Part shown: positions 44,432 through 58,700 of the stretch, one piece after another
Numbering within the stretch: the stretch's first letter is position 1
How the letters are laid out: every line of letters begins with the position of its first letter
The notes under the pieces: model-generated
The model's input: only the letters and a program-made list of their open reading frames with translations
Database searches by the model: none
What the model was told of the DNA's origin: nothing
NCBI GenBank assembly: GCA_028551475.1
Contig: CM052356.1
Location: 26,439,884-26,503,883, forward strand
DNA length: 64,000 bases
DNA from: Casuarina equisetifolia
Lineage: Eukaryota > Streptophyta > Magnoliopsida > Fagales > Casuarinaceae
Reading direction: 5' to 3'
Program-made: the position numbers and the translations under genes

Positions 44432-45667
44432 ACAATCAAACTGTCTAAAACAGTTTGTTGGTGCTAGAGAATGTGAAGGACCCCTAGAGTTACAGCACTT
44501 CCTTCTCCTCTGCATCGGCGGTATACACATAATAATTAAGTCAGCACCCATTCAACAGCCACGTGGGCGTTCAAATCTGGCGGACATCATTCGGGAACGT
44601 GGCGGCATCGAATGCCAGGTGGGGGTTGAAGTTTCAGTTTCCGTAGAGTAGGGAATGATAGCTTTTTATTGATTAATTAATAAGTTTCATGATAGTTGTC
44701 AGACAGCGACAGATACTCATCGCGCGTTCATTAGAGTGCGTGGGGAGCAATGCACATGGCAGTAGGGCAGAGTGTCGCTATTGGTTCTTTAACTACACAT
44801 TCCGTCACATACTGCTAATGTTCTAGGGCATCAGGGCAGGGGTGGGGTTAGGGTCCCACAATTTCCGCCGTAGTCCGGACGGTTCGGACGGTTCGGACGT
44901 CTTCGCCACTCTCCCCAAACAAATTTCGGAGACGTACGCACGGGAATAAGTAACTTTTGGCTTCTTTCGTGGTTCCCGAGAATAATTTTAAACAATTAAC
45001 TTTCATTTTTAGATTAATTATATTTTCATTGTTTTTCAAAGATCATAGATTCTCTCGCACTGTCATTAGCGTCTTGTAAAAAACTAATTGCAAACTGAAA
45101 GAAATGAAAATTTCCATTTCTATAACATATTGCTTTAGTAATATTTATTACCGTACTCGGGGTAATTACTATTTTTCTTTCAATTAAACAGAAAAACCAG
45201 GGCAAAGAGCTCGGAATTCAATTGTGATTGAATTCAGCAACAGACTCGTTGGCACTAGAGATTTCTGCATCCCCTAAATATTAAGAAGGAAATAGCTCGA
45301 GCTCCGACGTGTGGGGTCAAAAGGTCCAATATCCCACTTGTTTCGCCTACCGGTAAAGACATAGGAGAGCACGAATACGTTTTAACTTTGCCTGATTTCA
45401 GAGAACAAGCGTTAACACCAACTTCTGCATAGTAAACTTCATGAAAAAAAAAAAGAAATGAAAAAAGAAAAGAAAAGAAAAGAAATCCTCCACGGATGAC
45501 ACAGACAAAGGGAAGAAAATGAAGTCGAAAGCCATAACTAGAAAGATCCAACTTCAGAAGATATAATTGGTTTCATTATTTTCACGGCTGTTCAGGCAAA
45601 TTTTGAGCAATGCTGGCGTTTGACCTTCTTGATTTCTTTTTGGGAACTCATGCACAGGTGCCACCTA
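44398..45667. other. NDR promoter/leader and APM1 copy A 3' flank
   Basis: The NDR gene is transcribed leftward from 44397 and the first APM1 gene ends at 45668, so the NDR promoter must lie here. A (CT)16-type run at 44399-44430 abuts the start codon. A short tandem of a GTTCGGACG-like 9-mer lies at about 44873-44900. No other gene is seen; an open frame at 45255-45551 (minus) has no domain. Confidence 0.55.
44399..44430 (-). repeat. (GA)16 directly upstream of the NDR start codon
   Basis: A CT run on the + strand; on the gene strand it is (GA)n ending one base before the ATG at 44397. It is part of the 5' leader and might act as a GAGA-type element or a leader structure; the role is inferred. 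Confidence 0.92.
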
Positions 45668-48600
45668 TTACACTCCGTCTGACAACTCCTTCACTACATC
45701 AGCAAAACGTTCCTCGTTCTTAACACTCTGAACCCAATTTGCATTAATGTTAACTCTCTCAATGCTCTGCTTCAGCGTTCTGGCAATCGAGGGCTTAGAA
45801 CGGCTTTCAAAGAACTCCTCTATTTCTTTGGCCTTCTCATATGAAGCAAACTGGAGGAGAGGGGGGACAAAGCAAGAAAGAAAGGGTAAAATGATGAGTA
45901 TAACAATACCCAATTATCGGCATTTGGCTTACATTCTGAATAACGTTTGCAATTTGTGGAACTAACAGAAGAGGGAGGGAGAGACGAACCGGTGAGACGA
46001 TTGCACTGACAAAGCGAGTAATTAGAAATCCGGAACCCCACGTTTTCGAAATATGCTCCCAGTTATCCTGTAGTATGACCATATTTAAAAGAATTAAAAA
46101 AAGAAAGAAAAACATCAGATAACAAATTGGCTCATTAAGCAGAAACATCAAAACAATTTTCCCCTCCCTCCATGTTATATGTAAAGATTTCAGATACAAG
46201 AAGTGGAAAAAAGAATCGCCGTGAACTAGCATGATGGAATTCCTAACTAACTTGGGGCATCTTTGGTCGGTTGCCGATTGATGGCTTGAGATATGGCTAC
46301 TGCTGCATGACTTGATACTTCTAACAGAAAAAAGCGACATATATTCTAGAATCTCAACCTCCTAAAAGATATTATCCTCGGTCCACCTGAAGCATGTGAG
46401 TCCTCGTATTTGCTTGATTCCACAGACATTCAGCTTGTCTGGAAGTCACTCATTTCATTCCCATCAATCATATTAGACCTCACAACAACTCAAATCTTCT
46501 ATACCCCAAAGATATGGACAACTTAGACACAGAGATCTTAAAGGTCTAACCTCTGGAAATTACCCCCTTTTTTTTCTCCTTTTCCAAGTTGCTTGGGGGA
46601 GGGTGATGCGTTGTGAAGATAATCTAAATTTCCTGGCATGTCATAGCGAACATAAAGCACACTGCCCCTAGGAGGTTCTGGCGTCCCTCAATTTTCCCTT
46701 TTATAGGCAACAAATGCATGAGATGCAGCACAGTGCCTGTTAATTCTATCAAGAGAGGTAAGCAGACAGACCTCTTATTAACTTGTTATCTTCCTTAAAT
46801 CCATATCAAAGATCCTAGAGCAGCCTACTCTTAAATATCATGCGAATGAATGGATGTTCGCTCTGCTTCAACTGTAAGATGCATTATTTTTTTTTACGTT
46901 ATCAATCGTAGATTACCTTTAGCCACATCCAAGCTGTTTCACGTCCTTCACTACTAACAGCAAGTCCAAAAACAGCATCTTGGTTGCGAACCTGTATCAA
47001 ATGGGAAATAAAGTCAGCATTAGCACTCTGAGCTCCATCAGACCAGAGGTTATCAACTTGTACGAAAAACATCCTACATAATTGTAAACCTCAGATACCT
47101 CAGAACACAACAAGAAGTTCAGAACTTCAAGAACTATGTTGGGATCTTGGCAAGATGCTAATGAACCTACCAGCACAAAAGAAGAAGAAAAATGACATGA
47201 TACCAACATTGTAGAGAGATTTTCTAGGTCAGCATCACTTTTGTTATACAATGTTACCTAGAATTCGTGTTTTCTCCTGGCTCAAATCAGTCTCCCTGTA
47301 AACTCTCAACAGAGATTCATAACCCCATCTGTTAGAGGTTGTGACTTTCTGCATTACACCAACATATGCTGCCTGCAAGCCCAGTATATACACATCAATG
47401 GGAATTGCAAATGAAGGATTATAGCAATTCAACAGTGCTTCTTTTACGAACCCTTCTTATGTCAGGAGGGAGGAGTGGTGTATTTCTGTCCTCTAAGAAA
47501 GCATGAAAACGCCTACTGGCTTCATTTAGAGTTATATCATGTCCAAACACAGCAAGGGCAGTCAAAACCTCTCCTCTCAACATTGCATCTAGGTGACTCT
47601 CCCCTTGCTTGGGCTCCCAACCAAGCTTCCTGCAAAGGAATTTAAACACAAAAGAAAAATAAATAGAAGAATGAGACTAGAAGAAAGATAATCTTGTTCT
47701 AGGGAGCTTTCAAAGTGCTTATTGTATGGGTCAGAAATACACTCTGGGCCCTATTAGCTTTGTAGTATATAGTGGAACATGTTGATGCTCTACAACTATC
47801 ATGCCAGAGAATGCTTTGGCCCTAACTCTTTTTGACATTCTAAAACCCACCTCTGCTAGTTTTAACAGAGATTGCATTAGCAACTTTAAGGGTGTCTTTT
47901 GTTGGCTATAGTCAACTAGGTGTATGACACATTTCTCTTGACAAAAAGTACCTTCGAATACCAGAGATGAAACATAATATACAAGTTATCTGTTACATGA
48001 ATTGAAAAATATCCGCATCCTAGATCCTCGGCTAAAGGTCATTAAGCTTATCCCCACAAAACCTGAAAATGAAACTGAGTGATCTAGCAAACGTAATTGT
48101 TTTCTTTTGGTCTTCCCTTGTTCTTTGAAGATACTTTTATCCCCGTTTAAGAAATAAAACAGAAAGCTAGCATTACTTTGCTCCCAATTAATAATTAGGC
48201 ATTCTAAGATTCTCATAGGTATCTCTTAGATACAATGAAAGAGTACATCTATCTGTTATTTATTTGCTATTAGCAGCTCAATTTAAGAAGAAGAAAAATA
48301 CATTGACTGAATTAAGAAAAGCAATTAAATGTTATTGATAGTAACCATATTGGCACCATTTAACAGTCCAACTATTGATTATAAAAAAGAAATAAGAATC
48401 TCATGCTCTGACCCAGTGGAATCATATTTTCATATGATCTAGCACCTTAAATTACCTAGCGCTCAATATCTAATTGACTTCATAGATATCACTTAGTGTC
48501 AAAACAACAATGTATAAGCAAACACAATGACTTACAAACACAGAAAATTATTAGAGTTTCAATGATTACTCTAGTATTAAATAGCTTACTCTGCAGAATT

Positions 48601-51600
48601 CTGGAAAAGGCTAATAAAAAATTGTTTTATGTACTCCAGTAATTCAGGATTCACATCAGCCACAATTCTCACGACTTTATAGCTTATCTGTGAACAGAGG
48701 GGCCAGAATTAGCACTTAGAAAGTATAATAAACTTAGACAAGATGAGGAAATGAACATTACACTAATCAAATTAGACAACACAGTATATTCATGTTCCTC
48801 CCTGAAAGCACCCATCAAGGTTAGCAATGAGGTCAAAGACTGCTGGCAAGCCATAGAAAGGGCAAATGAGTCGTCCAGAATGCCTGTCAAGGGATGAATG
48901 ATATTGTTAATTGCTCTTTTCTGCCATTAACGGCAAAAGCTAATACGATTTAAGGTATCCAAATTACCAAATCTGTCTGTGGCAGATAAGTATTTGTTCT
49001 CTATTGCATGTCTGAGTCTCCCAGCAAGGATCTCATCGTATTTCACCCTATAGAAACCACTCTGATCAACGTTGAGTTTTATCCAAGCAGATTCTGCACC
49101 ACTTCTATCACCAAGGAATTTCCTGATATCAAGAGTTTCGGACTTTGTTTGCAGTAGAAAATTCTTGCGCACATCATATGAACCACAGCACAAAGTTATT
49201 GGCACAATCCACTGCCCATCCCCACGGGAACCACTTGACAGAAATTGAGACTGCCATTATCATGTTTATTGTTAGGGCTCAGTTCTCAGAAATGTTACTA
49301 TCAACTGTGATATTACAAAAGGATAAAGCTGACTATGCATCTGGGTTGATATGTTTTTCTAAAACAAAATTGGTTAAAAACATAAGACATAAGAAACCTG
49401 CTCAAACACCAAGTTCTGATCTTTGACGGTGACAGAGACAACTGGGTATCCTTTTTGCTTTGTCCATGAATTCATTAGCTGGTTCACAGGCTCGCCAGAT
49501 CCCTCCTCAAGGGCAGCCCATAAATCTTCCGTCTTTGCATTTGAGCAAGCATATTTTTTTATATAAGAAGCAAGTGACCTCTGATTAAAGGGGAAAAAAA
49601 TTCAGAAGGACAATAAAGAGAGCAAAAACCGTTAACTGACCCAGGAGAAGAGAAATTACAAATGCAAGAAAGAATCAACTGGCATGGAATTAGAGTGAAG
49701 ATATTTCTCAAACAACAAGCATATGATACACATCACTATAAAAACCAGGTCTAAAAACCCATCCTTGCACCAAACTTTATTTATTTGCTAGGCCATCTGA
49801 AGGCAAACGAACTACCCTTTCTTTACCACACAGAATTGATTCCTTGTTAGCAGGCACTTACATAATCTTACCTCACTATTTGGATATTCATAGTTATGAT
49901 ATTTAAGTCACAAACCATCACACTCCACTAGGCCTTAATCCAATTAAATCCATCAACCATCAGTTGAATGATTAATCCCCTAAATCAAAGAAGATGAATG
50001 GTTTACAGAGATTGAACTGAAAATGAATTCGCCTCAAGAACACTTATTTAATAAGACCGGGGACAGTAATCAAACAACAGCTAGGCTAGCTGAGGTCAGA
50101 TCACCATCTATCAAGTAGATATAATTTCTTATTAATATTAGTACCACCTCTATTGTATTTTTGACATCAAGTACAATTGACCACTTCTCAAATCAGTAAT
50201 TACAAATTATTGGAAACTATTACCTCAAACCCATTTTAGAAATAAAAGATACATAAAAATATTGATTTTTAGTTTCCATACATTTGAGAATTGCTTATAA
50301 GTTTTCCAAAAGGAAGGAGGAAAAAAAAAAAAAAACTCCATAGGTTTTGAATTACTCTAAAAATCATTGATTCCATCAGTCTTCCAATCAACTAATGGAT
50401 AGAGTTTCTGATAAGTTACTTATAACCACAAAGTAGACATGTCAAATTTATCACTCCTTGTTAAGTTTCAATATTCTCTTAATGATATTAAAATTAAAAA
50501 ATAACCTAAAAATGGAATACTCTTTAAGAAATCTCCCTTTTGGTGGGATTGAAGACTAGCTTCTACCCTAAAATAGACAAAGGGATGGAGATTAACCTGC
50601 CCTTCATCATACTGAAGTGACTTTGTATTTTCTGTAAATTTACCATCTCTAAAGATACAGTTGAAATTTCACAAGAGTGTTGAATATGGTGCATCCATTC
50701 TTCTACAACAGTAATCAACGGTGATAGGTGTTTTGTTAATTAACTAATATGACAAAAACTTCACTAGTAATTTAAATAGAAGACATGATGGAGAGAGTTA
50801 TTTCTAAAATGACAAACTAACAGAGTGATTACTTTCTTTTATTTTTTTATTTTTTTTCTTTTTAAATCTAGAGAGTAATCTTAACCATGTCAAAATCAAG
50901 AGACTGATTTGTATTCTAAAACTACTGTCTTATCCAAATCTCCATCCACCAACGTTTTTAACAAAATGTCTTTAACCTCTTTAGAACTCAAAACAGAATT
51001 TCTACTGCCTACTTTCTTAAGTCTTTAATTTTTGAACGTTCACTTTGACATAAATTTGGCTTGAATTGGCTATGGAGATAAAGAACAAACGCAAAATAAA
51101 AATAATGTCTCCACAATCCTAAGAGATACCGTAACTTGTAGAAGAAAGATATACAAGTAACAAGCTCAATGACCGACCTGAAAGGGTTCGGCACCAAGAT
51201 AGCTTTGAAGCATCCGAATAACAGAGGCACCTTTTCTGTAACTTATGGCATCAAAAATTTCATCGATCTCACCAGCATGATTTACCTCCACCTAAAAAAG
51301 TATGATTAAATTCAGATGTACTTGAACAAGTCATAATACAAAATCCTTGACAGAGATTATACCCAGAAAAACAAAAAAGAAAAGAAAATAGACCACATAA
51401 ATCACCTCAATGGGATGAGACTCTGAAAGGCCATCTAGTCTAAGACCCTCTGTAGATTCATCAAGAAACTGAGTCCATATTTTCCATTCGGGGAACAAGC
51501 TATCAGCTGCTAAATAGCTAACCTGTCAAAATATCAAAACTGATATGTGAGTTTTAAGCATGTAGCATCAGTATGATGATACAGGGATATCATAATGCAA

Positions 51601-54025
51601 GACATACCCATGTTGCAAACCCCTCATTCAGCCACAAATGAGTCCACCATTCCATCGTTACAAGATTGCCAAACCACTGGTGCGCCAGCTCATGGGCTAC
51701 CACAGTAGCGACCTTTTCAGTACCAAAAAATATGATTAAATATTGGTAGCATTACTGATGCAATAGCTCAATATTATATTATCCAAAAACTAAATTCTAA
51801 GACAGAGAGACATTCAAAGCATGCATATTACTCTCTGCTTATTGACAGCTGCAGAATGCTGATCGTCATACAGCAAAGCCATTTCACGGTATGTCACTAA
51901 ACCATAATTCTCCATGGCGCCAGCAGAAAAATCAGGGATTGCAACCATATCCAATTTGGGTAGAGAGTAAGGCACGGCAAAGTAACTGTAGATTTTTTCA
52001 TGGTTAATTCAAATTCCACAAAATGCAACACAAGCACAAGTGTAAGAACTGAAAGGATAACTATTAGTCACAATCCAGTGTTCAATTAGATTATTCTTTA
52101 GCAAATGAACTGTAATGTATTCAATTGAACTTACTCTTTGTACAATTCAAGTGTCTTGACAGCAACGTTCAATGCAAATTTTCCTTGATTGGCCTTACCA
52201 ACCTGACAGTACACTCGAACTTTGACCCCTATATATAAGATATAAGATATAAGATATAAGATATAAGATTACACTATCAAGAACAACAGTTGTACTATCA
52301 GAAGACACAATCAGCTTATTGTTTGATTTTACCATCAGATGTATGATCTTCCAAATAGTCAAACAAACCAACAACAACTGCCACCAAATATGTAGACATT
52401 ATTGGTGATTCCTGATATGAAACTGTCTTCAGATGACCATCCACTTTTTCTTCAATAATTGGCATGTTGGAAAGAGCTACTAGTTCAGCTGGTACATCCA
52501 ATGTGATTTTGAATGTGGCCTGCAAATAAGGATCACTTAAGCTGGTCATAATCAGGAACATCTACTTTCAATCCGAAAGTTGTTAGCCACAAAACCTAAA
52601 ACATATGAGTGCTAGGAATTAGGAGTTGATTTCAGTGAATGATGCAGGGAAAGAACAAGAGTTGAAATCAAAGTCATGACACCTTGCAAGCGGGTTCATC
52701 CCAACATGGAAAGCATCGCCTTGCATCAGCTGGTTCAAACTGTGTAACTGCCATATTCTTCTTCTCACCATTATGCTCATATGTACTGTAACACAAAATA
52801 CGAAGTCACATATATGTTCATATATACAGACATCAATGCGCGCACTCACACACTCACATACTCACATCCTCACATCCTCACATCCTCACATCTGGATAGA
52901 TAGTTTTATATGTTACACACCTGGTTCTAATAAAACTGCCATTTATCAGAAAACAAAAGGGTAGCTCCATTTAGTTCCCAAGAAAACTAGGTAAAAGACG
53001 AGACAACACGAGAATAAAAAACTTTTATACCACAGAAACCCAAAAGTCCTCGCCCCATATGTAATCAGAATGGGAAGTTGTAGGTTTAACCCAACTGATC
53101 CATTAAAGAAGCATGTAATTGAATTCAGTTTTATATCTATCCCCGCAAAGGTACTTATAACTTCAGCAATAATAACTCAGCTGTGAGTTTTTTCACAATG
53201 GAATTTCAGTCCTATTGAACAGAAACTAACTCCAGTACAAATGAAGAATCTGGATTTCCAATCTCTTTCCCCGCTTACATGTTCTAAGCAACAAAAATAA
53301 CAGAATCGATTAACTTGTATAAAACCAAACAGAGCAATAAGATCATTTCATCAAGTTCGATTCAGTTAGAAGTTTACTCCTATCTTCAAACGATGCTATT
53401 ACAATCGATCTTCTTAACAACAAAAATAGCAAATTAAATTCTACCTTCTGTAGAACCCCTTCATTTTGTCGTTCAAAGTTCCTTCAAAACCGATACGCAG
53501 TACTCCGATCCCTCTAGGAAGTGTCTCCGCGAATTCCAACACCAAGATTTCGTCGGCTTCATCCAACTCAATTTTTGAAGGCTCCAACACCTGTCCAAAT
53601 GTCATACAATCACTCAGTGCTTGTAGCTGCCTCAGCAAAAATAAACGAAAATCCAGTATCGCATGAAATGATAGGAACAAAAATGGCTATGAATCATGGC
53701 ATCCATGTTGTGTTTGCATTTTCCACAGCTTTCAGCAGCTGAATCAGGCACCGGAGTTGAGAATATATTAAGATTTGAGACTGAAAAGTTAAAAGCAGGT
53801 TGATGATACCTTAGAAGAGCCTCGGCTGGTAAACGATACGGAGCCGGTATCAACAGAGAGATCGGCGGCATTGAGCACGACGTACTTTGTATCAGCGACG
53901 ATATCAACGTCGATAGCGACGGAGCCAGCGAATACGCAGGCGGAGAGGTCCGGTTTGAGGCGTATATCGTAACGTTTCGGGACCGCGAATTTCGGAAGAC
54001 GGGGTTGGCCCTTGAACTGCTCCAT
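45668..54025 (-). CDS. APM1: Aminopeptidase M1 (M1 family zinc metallopeptidase), copy A
   Basis: Nineteen exons (minus): 54025-53810, 53590-53445, 52785-52683, 52519-52333, 52228-52135, 51985-51832, 51712-51608, 51522-51406, 51291-51178, 49580-49398, 49250-48968, 48883-48762, 48687-48590, 47629-47452, 47372-47258, 47166-47099, 46991-46917, 46067-45990, 45850-45668. All are GT-AG and in frame, giving 872 aa, as expected. The start [20 protein letters not shown] is typical. Substrate motif GAMEN is at 271-275; zinc ligands are HELAH (307-311) and Glu330 (WLNEGFATW). The C-terminal half is the ERAP1-C-like helical domain. APM1 removes N-terminal residues, is membrane-associated, binds the auxin-transport inhibitor NPA, and supports auxin transport and root growth. 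A paralogue lies immediately upstream in the same orientation. Confidence 0.96.
52234..52269. repeat. 7-bp tandem repeat next to an APM1 acceptor site
   Basis: About five copies of ATAAGAT sit in the short intron 4 (52332-52229), a few bases before the exon 5 acceptor. On the gene strand the repeat is U-rich (ATCTTAT) and could supply the acceptor's pyrimidine-rich tract. Confidence 0.85.
52846..52894. repeat. CTCACATC-type microsatellite in APM1 intron 2
   Basis: Imperfect tandem units CACTCACA / TCCTCACA lie in the intron between exons 2 and 3. Confidence 0.85.
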
Positions 54026-55755
54026 ATTGTCCAGATGTGGTCGCTCTGTTTTTCTCCGGTTCTGAAAGCAGAGGTAGAAATGAAATGAGCGTGATGCGGG
54101 AGCCAAGTATTTATAGGAGCCAAGCCTCAGAACGAATCGTTTGCTGTTGACTTCAGTGCTTTCATTTGACTAATTTTTATGCCCCATCGTGGAAGGCACT
54201 TCCAATTATTCCTTGTGGGGTGAATTTTACAGTTTACTGAATTTCAAATTAAAGGTTAAATTGGATGATTAAAGCTGTTTTTCAAGGTAGATAAAACTAC
54301 TGTAATGCAAAGTTTTTGTAATTTTTCTATCCCCTCTAAATTGTCCAATTTTAACGTGTCCCCCTTCAAATTCTGGTTCTTTACAACCCCATTGGTTGAA
54401 GGTCGCTTCGAGTAAAGGAAAGCATCGAATTTGGAGGCAATTCATCGTTGGAAGAATCAGTTGCTTTGCTCTGGAGATTCTTGGTTAGTACTACCAGATG
54501 CTTTACTTAGCTGATTCTTCACTAGAGACCATCTTTATGTTGTTGTTTCTTGTGGCTAAAGCAAACCGTTGCTTCTACGATACTTCGCTCACATGATTTC
54601 AATAGCTTCAGCTAACGCCATGAGATGTTCCTGTGCTTTTAATACCACGGAGGTCCCGGACAACCGGCCTTCGTATTGTATTGACAACCAAAAGAGCAAA
54701 GGCGAAGGTCCCGAACTATTAAGCCCTCTTTCTCTCTCTCTCAGTTTCTGTCCGATAGCCGAAGCCTTAACCAAGGGGACTCACTTGCTAAAAGGCTCAT
54801 CTAGTGCATTTGCATCGATTCGTCTTCCATATTGCAGGTTACTAGATCGGGTTAGTATGAAAAGATTTAGATTTTTGTTTAAGATGTAGCCAAAGTTGGA
54901 AGAGAACCCATGAAAAGGAAAGAAACAACAGGAGACGGAACAAGAAAATCTACTAACCCCTTCGTCCACGCAATACACAAACAGAAGCACGAAAAAACAA
55001 GGCAAAAGGCAATGACTAAAACAGACCCAACAAGTATCTATTGTTAGCTCATTGTATGAGTCCATATAATATAAACTCATATCAATGATGCATAAATTAA
55101 TATTTCATATGGTGATAAGGCAATGTCGCTTTGTTAGTTTGTTCTAATTCTACACATATTCTACATATATTATCCTTATTACATCTATAGTATTGGTTAA
55201 TGTGAACTTTTGTTCATTTTATAGACTTTGATAAGTGAGGTTATTTGCATGGACACATTTATGGACTACATTCCCCCTTTAGCTCTCCAGTTATGTACAC
55301 TAAACTTTGTTGTAGAAAGAATTATGGAGATAACAGTAACCATCATTTTGTTGTGCATTTGAACAAGGCTTTTTGCCACATCACCCTTTTAAGACTCTAT
55401 CTTATATTCACCCACTTAACACAAAAGGAGATACGATCACACAACTTATTGGAAAAACTACTATATAGAGAGAGAGAGAGTCTATAACTCACTGCATAGT
55501 CTTGTTCTCATTGTTCTTCTACCATTTTAAGCAGCATTTTTCGATTGTCTCATCGAGCTAGTTCAAGGAGAGAATAAAATGAAAGATCTAGCCTAAAGTT
55601 GCTAACTTGGAGCTTGAAAAGTATGGATAAATATGATATGTATATGGAACTTGTTTTTAGGTACGAAACCCATAATTTTCTTCATGATTGATGTTTAGAT
55701 CCTACAAAAGACCCTATTCTATGGCCACATTTTCTAACATCTCATAGTTCTTCCT
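54026..55755. other. Spacer between the two APM1 genes
   Basis: This holds the copy A promoter and leader (right of 54025) and the copy B 3' flank. A + strand open frame at 54569-54889 and a short (GA)n at 55467-55480 are the only structures noticed; no domain is recognised. Confidence 0.5.
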
Positions 55756-58700
55756 TTATGCCAATTCCTCCACGGTTTTGGCAAGATGTTCCTCCTTCTG
55801 TACACTTAGAACCAATTTGGTATTGATGTGAACCCGCTCAAGGCTCTGCTTTAAGATCCTGTCCATGAGCTGCCCAGCATGGCTTGCAAAGAACTCTTCT
55901 ATTTCCCTCGCCTTCTCAAATGAAGCCAGCTGTGGGGACGGAAGAAAGAGGAAAAACCATAAGCCTCGACAATGACTGACTAACTATATTCAATTTGAAT
56001 TAACACAACGGACCGAAATTGATACTTGTGGGACTAAAAATAGAAGAGTCAGGGAGGGAGAGACCAACCTGTGAGACAATTGCATTGACAAGGCGAGTTA
56101 CTTGAAATCTGGAACGAAAGGCTTCAGAGATGTACTCCCAGTTATCCTGTACATCAATGCACCAGAAGGAAAAGCCAAGGCATAAGATTAAAAAAAGTGC
56201 TATGTTGACCATCATTAAGAGGTTTCTTGAACTCAATCCCGTGGGAGGTTATAGCTCCGACATGCACAAGAATAGACCAGCAGTGGCTCAGTGCCACGGG
56301 AAGTCTAAACAAGTTTTTATTCCCTTCGTGTTATACCTAAAGATGAAACAATAAGCTTAAACTGGAGTTGTAGCAAACTAGGATCATGGAAAACCACATT
56401 AACATCTGGGAACCTTTGTTGGGTTCCTTGTTAGCTAAACTGGCGCTGAAAGGAGATAGAATGATCAAGATTAATCACAATTATAGAAAAATAATGATCA
56501 AATCAAGAAAGGAAGGAAGGAAGAGGAAAAGTTTTAATATGAAACCAAAAGAAAGTGGTTATGATAGTACGTAGAAATGCATGGTAAGTATGAAAAGTGA
56601 AAGCAAGGAAGACACAGATTTGATTGTGAAGGTCTGTGTTCACCATTACAAAGTTCAATAGGAGTATACTTTTATTGGATGAGTCATGTGATACTTTTGT
56701 ATTCAAAGAATGGTTTTGCGACAATTTTTTTTTTTTTTGATAAGTTCTATAGACCTATTTTTGAATGAACACATATATATATATTCAAAATTGAGTATGT
56801 AGAAACTATGTATGCAATGGAATCATAAAAGGAAGAGAGTAAGAGATAAAATCAATAATAAAATCAAGAAATAAGGCTCTAATACCATGCAAGAATCTAT
56901 GATCAGATAACAAGTACTGGAAGAAAAGTGGAAGTAAGGAAAAAAGGAATAAATCTTCAAATTGCTTGGTTTTGAGGTTTTTATATCCCATTTGAATGAA
57001 TCTAATAAGACTACATCTATGTTGAATAACTAATTGAATACAATGTATTGTGGAGGTTTTACTTGTGAAGAAACTATGATAGCAGGGGTGGTTTACAGAA
57101 GATAATCAAATTCTAAAAATTTGGTCAAAGATAGAAATGTATGAAAAATGCTTTAAATAGGGGGAAGAATACACAAAATTAGATATATGCCATACTCTGA
57201 TCAAATAGTAAGTGCTTAAAGCCTTCAGTTCTAAAAGCTTAGACAGCCTTTGGCATGGGGATCTTCCAGGTTCATAGCAAATTCTTCAAAAAAGTTGTCT
57301 TCTTTGGGTGTCCGAGAAATTGTCTAAGTTGTACGTGTTACTTTTTACTTATCTGGCAGAAGCTGGGATGTGAATCCTAGTAGACCATGCAGAAGATAGC
57401 AGCCAGATTGCTTTATAGTTCAATTATTTCTTTATCTTGCTTTTTATCAGCAACAACTGCAGGAGATGTAGCATGATGCTTGTTTTCATTTCATAAAAGA
57501 CAGCGAGTGTCCTATAACCAATATTTACATCAATAGTTGATTTATTAAATCTACATGCAAGATCTTAGACCATTCTCTTAATTGTTCGAGGGCAGTTTTG
57601 ATCAATGCATAATGTGAATATAGGGCATTTGCATGTATCATCGCCAGAATGAGGATACCTTCAGCCACATCCAAGCTATTTCACGTCCTTCTCTACTAAC
57701 AGAAACTCCTAGAACAACATCTTCACCTCTAACCTAGATCAAATGGGAAGTAAAGTTAGCGTCAGCATGTTAAGCTATATCGGAACATAATTTGTCAACT
57801 TGCATTAAGATGTCACTTCCTAAATTTTGTAAAACTCAGATACCTTTCGAGACAATAAATAGTTCAGAGCTTCAAGAACCATCTTGGGATCAGGAGAATA
57901 TGTCAATGAACCTACAAGCACACACAGATACATGACTCCAATATGTGAGAGAGACTCAAAGCTTTTGCATCAATTTAATGGTGATATGTCGTTACTTTGT
58001 ATGCGTATTTTTTCCTCTCTCGAGCGAGTCTCTTCATAAACTCTTAGAAGATATTCGTAACCCCCCCGGTTTGAGGTGCTGACTCCTCGCATTACAGCCA
58101 CATAAGCCGCCTGCCACAAGTCCATGATAAACTTCGGGAGGGGTTTGTAAATGAAGAAATGCGAGCGATTGAGAAATGCTTCTTTTACCAACCTTTCTTA
58201 CGTCAGGAGACAGGAAGGGTGTATCTCTGTCATCTAAGAATGCAAGAAAACGGCCAGTTGCTTCATTTAGTGTCTGTTCATGTCCAAACACAGCAAGGGT
58301 AGTCAAAATCTCTCCTCTCAACTTTGCATCTAGCTCGTTCTCCCCTTGCTTAGGCTCCCAACCGAGCTTTCTGCAAAGAAATTCAGACAGAATAGACCAA
58401 AACTAAGTCAGAAAAAGGCTAGTATTTTTTTGAGAGCTCGTCGTTTGGTCAGCGCGGTCAATCCATGTTTTATCCTGATAATTGATAGAGCAAACCCAAT
58501 GGCTTAGAAAGAAGGACTAACATCGCGGTTTCAATTCTTTATTTATTAGATTACTCACAGTGCTGAATACTCGAGCAGACTAATAAAAAATTGTTCGACG
58601 TAGTGCACTAGGTCTGGGGTCGCATCAGCTACAATTGTTGCAACTTTATGACTTATCTGTGAATAGAGGGACCAGAATCAGAATTTAGAACATAACTGAA

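Noticed and set aside
54569..54889. 106-codon plus-strand frame between the APM1 genes
   Set aside because: It has no known domain, low-complexity Leu-Ser runs and no splice partners.
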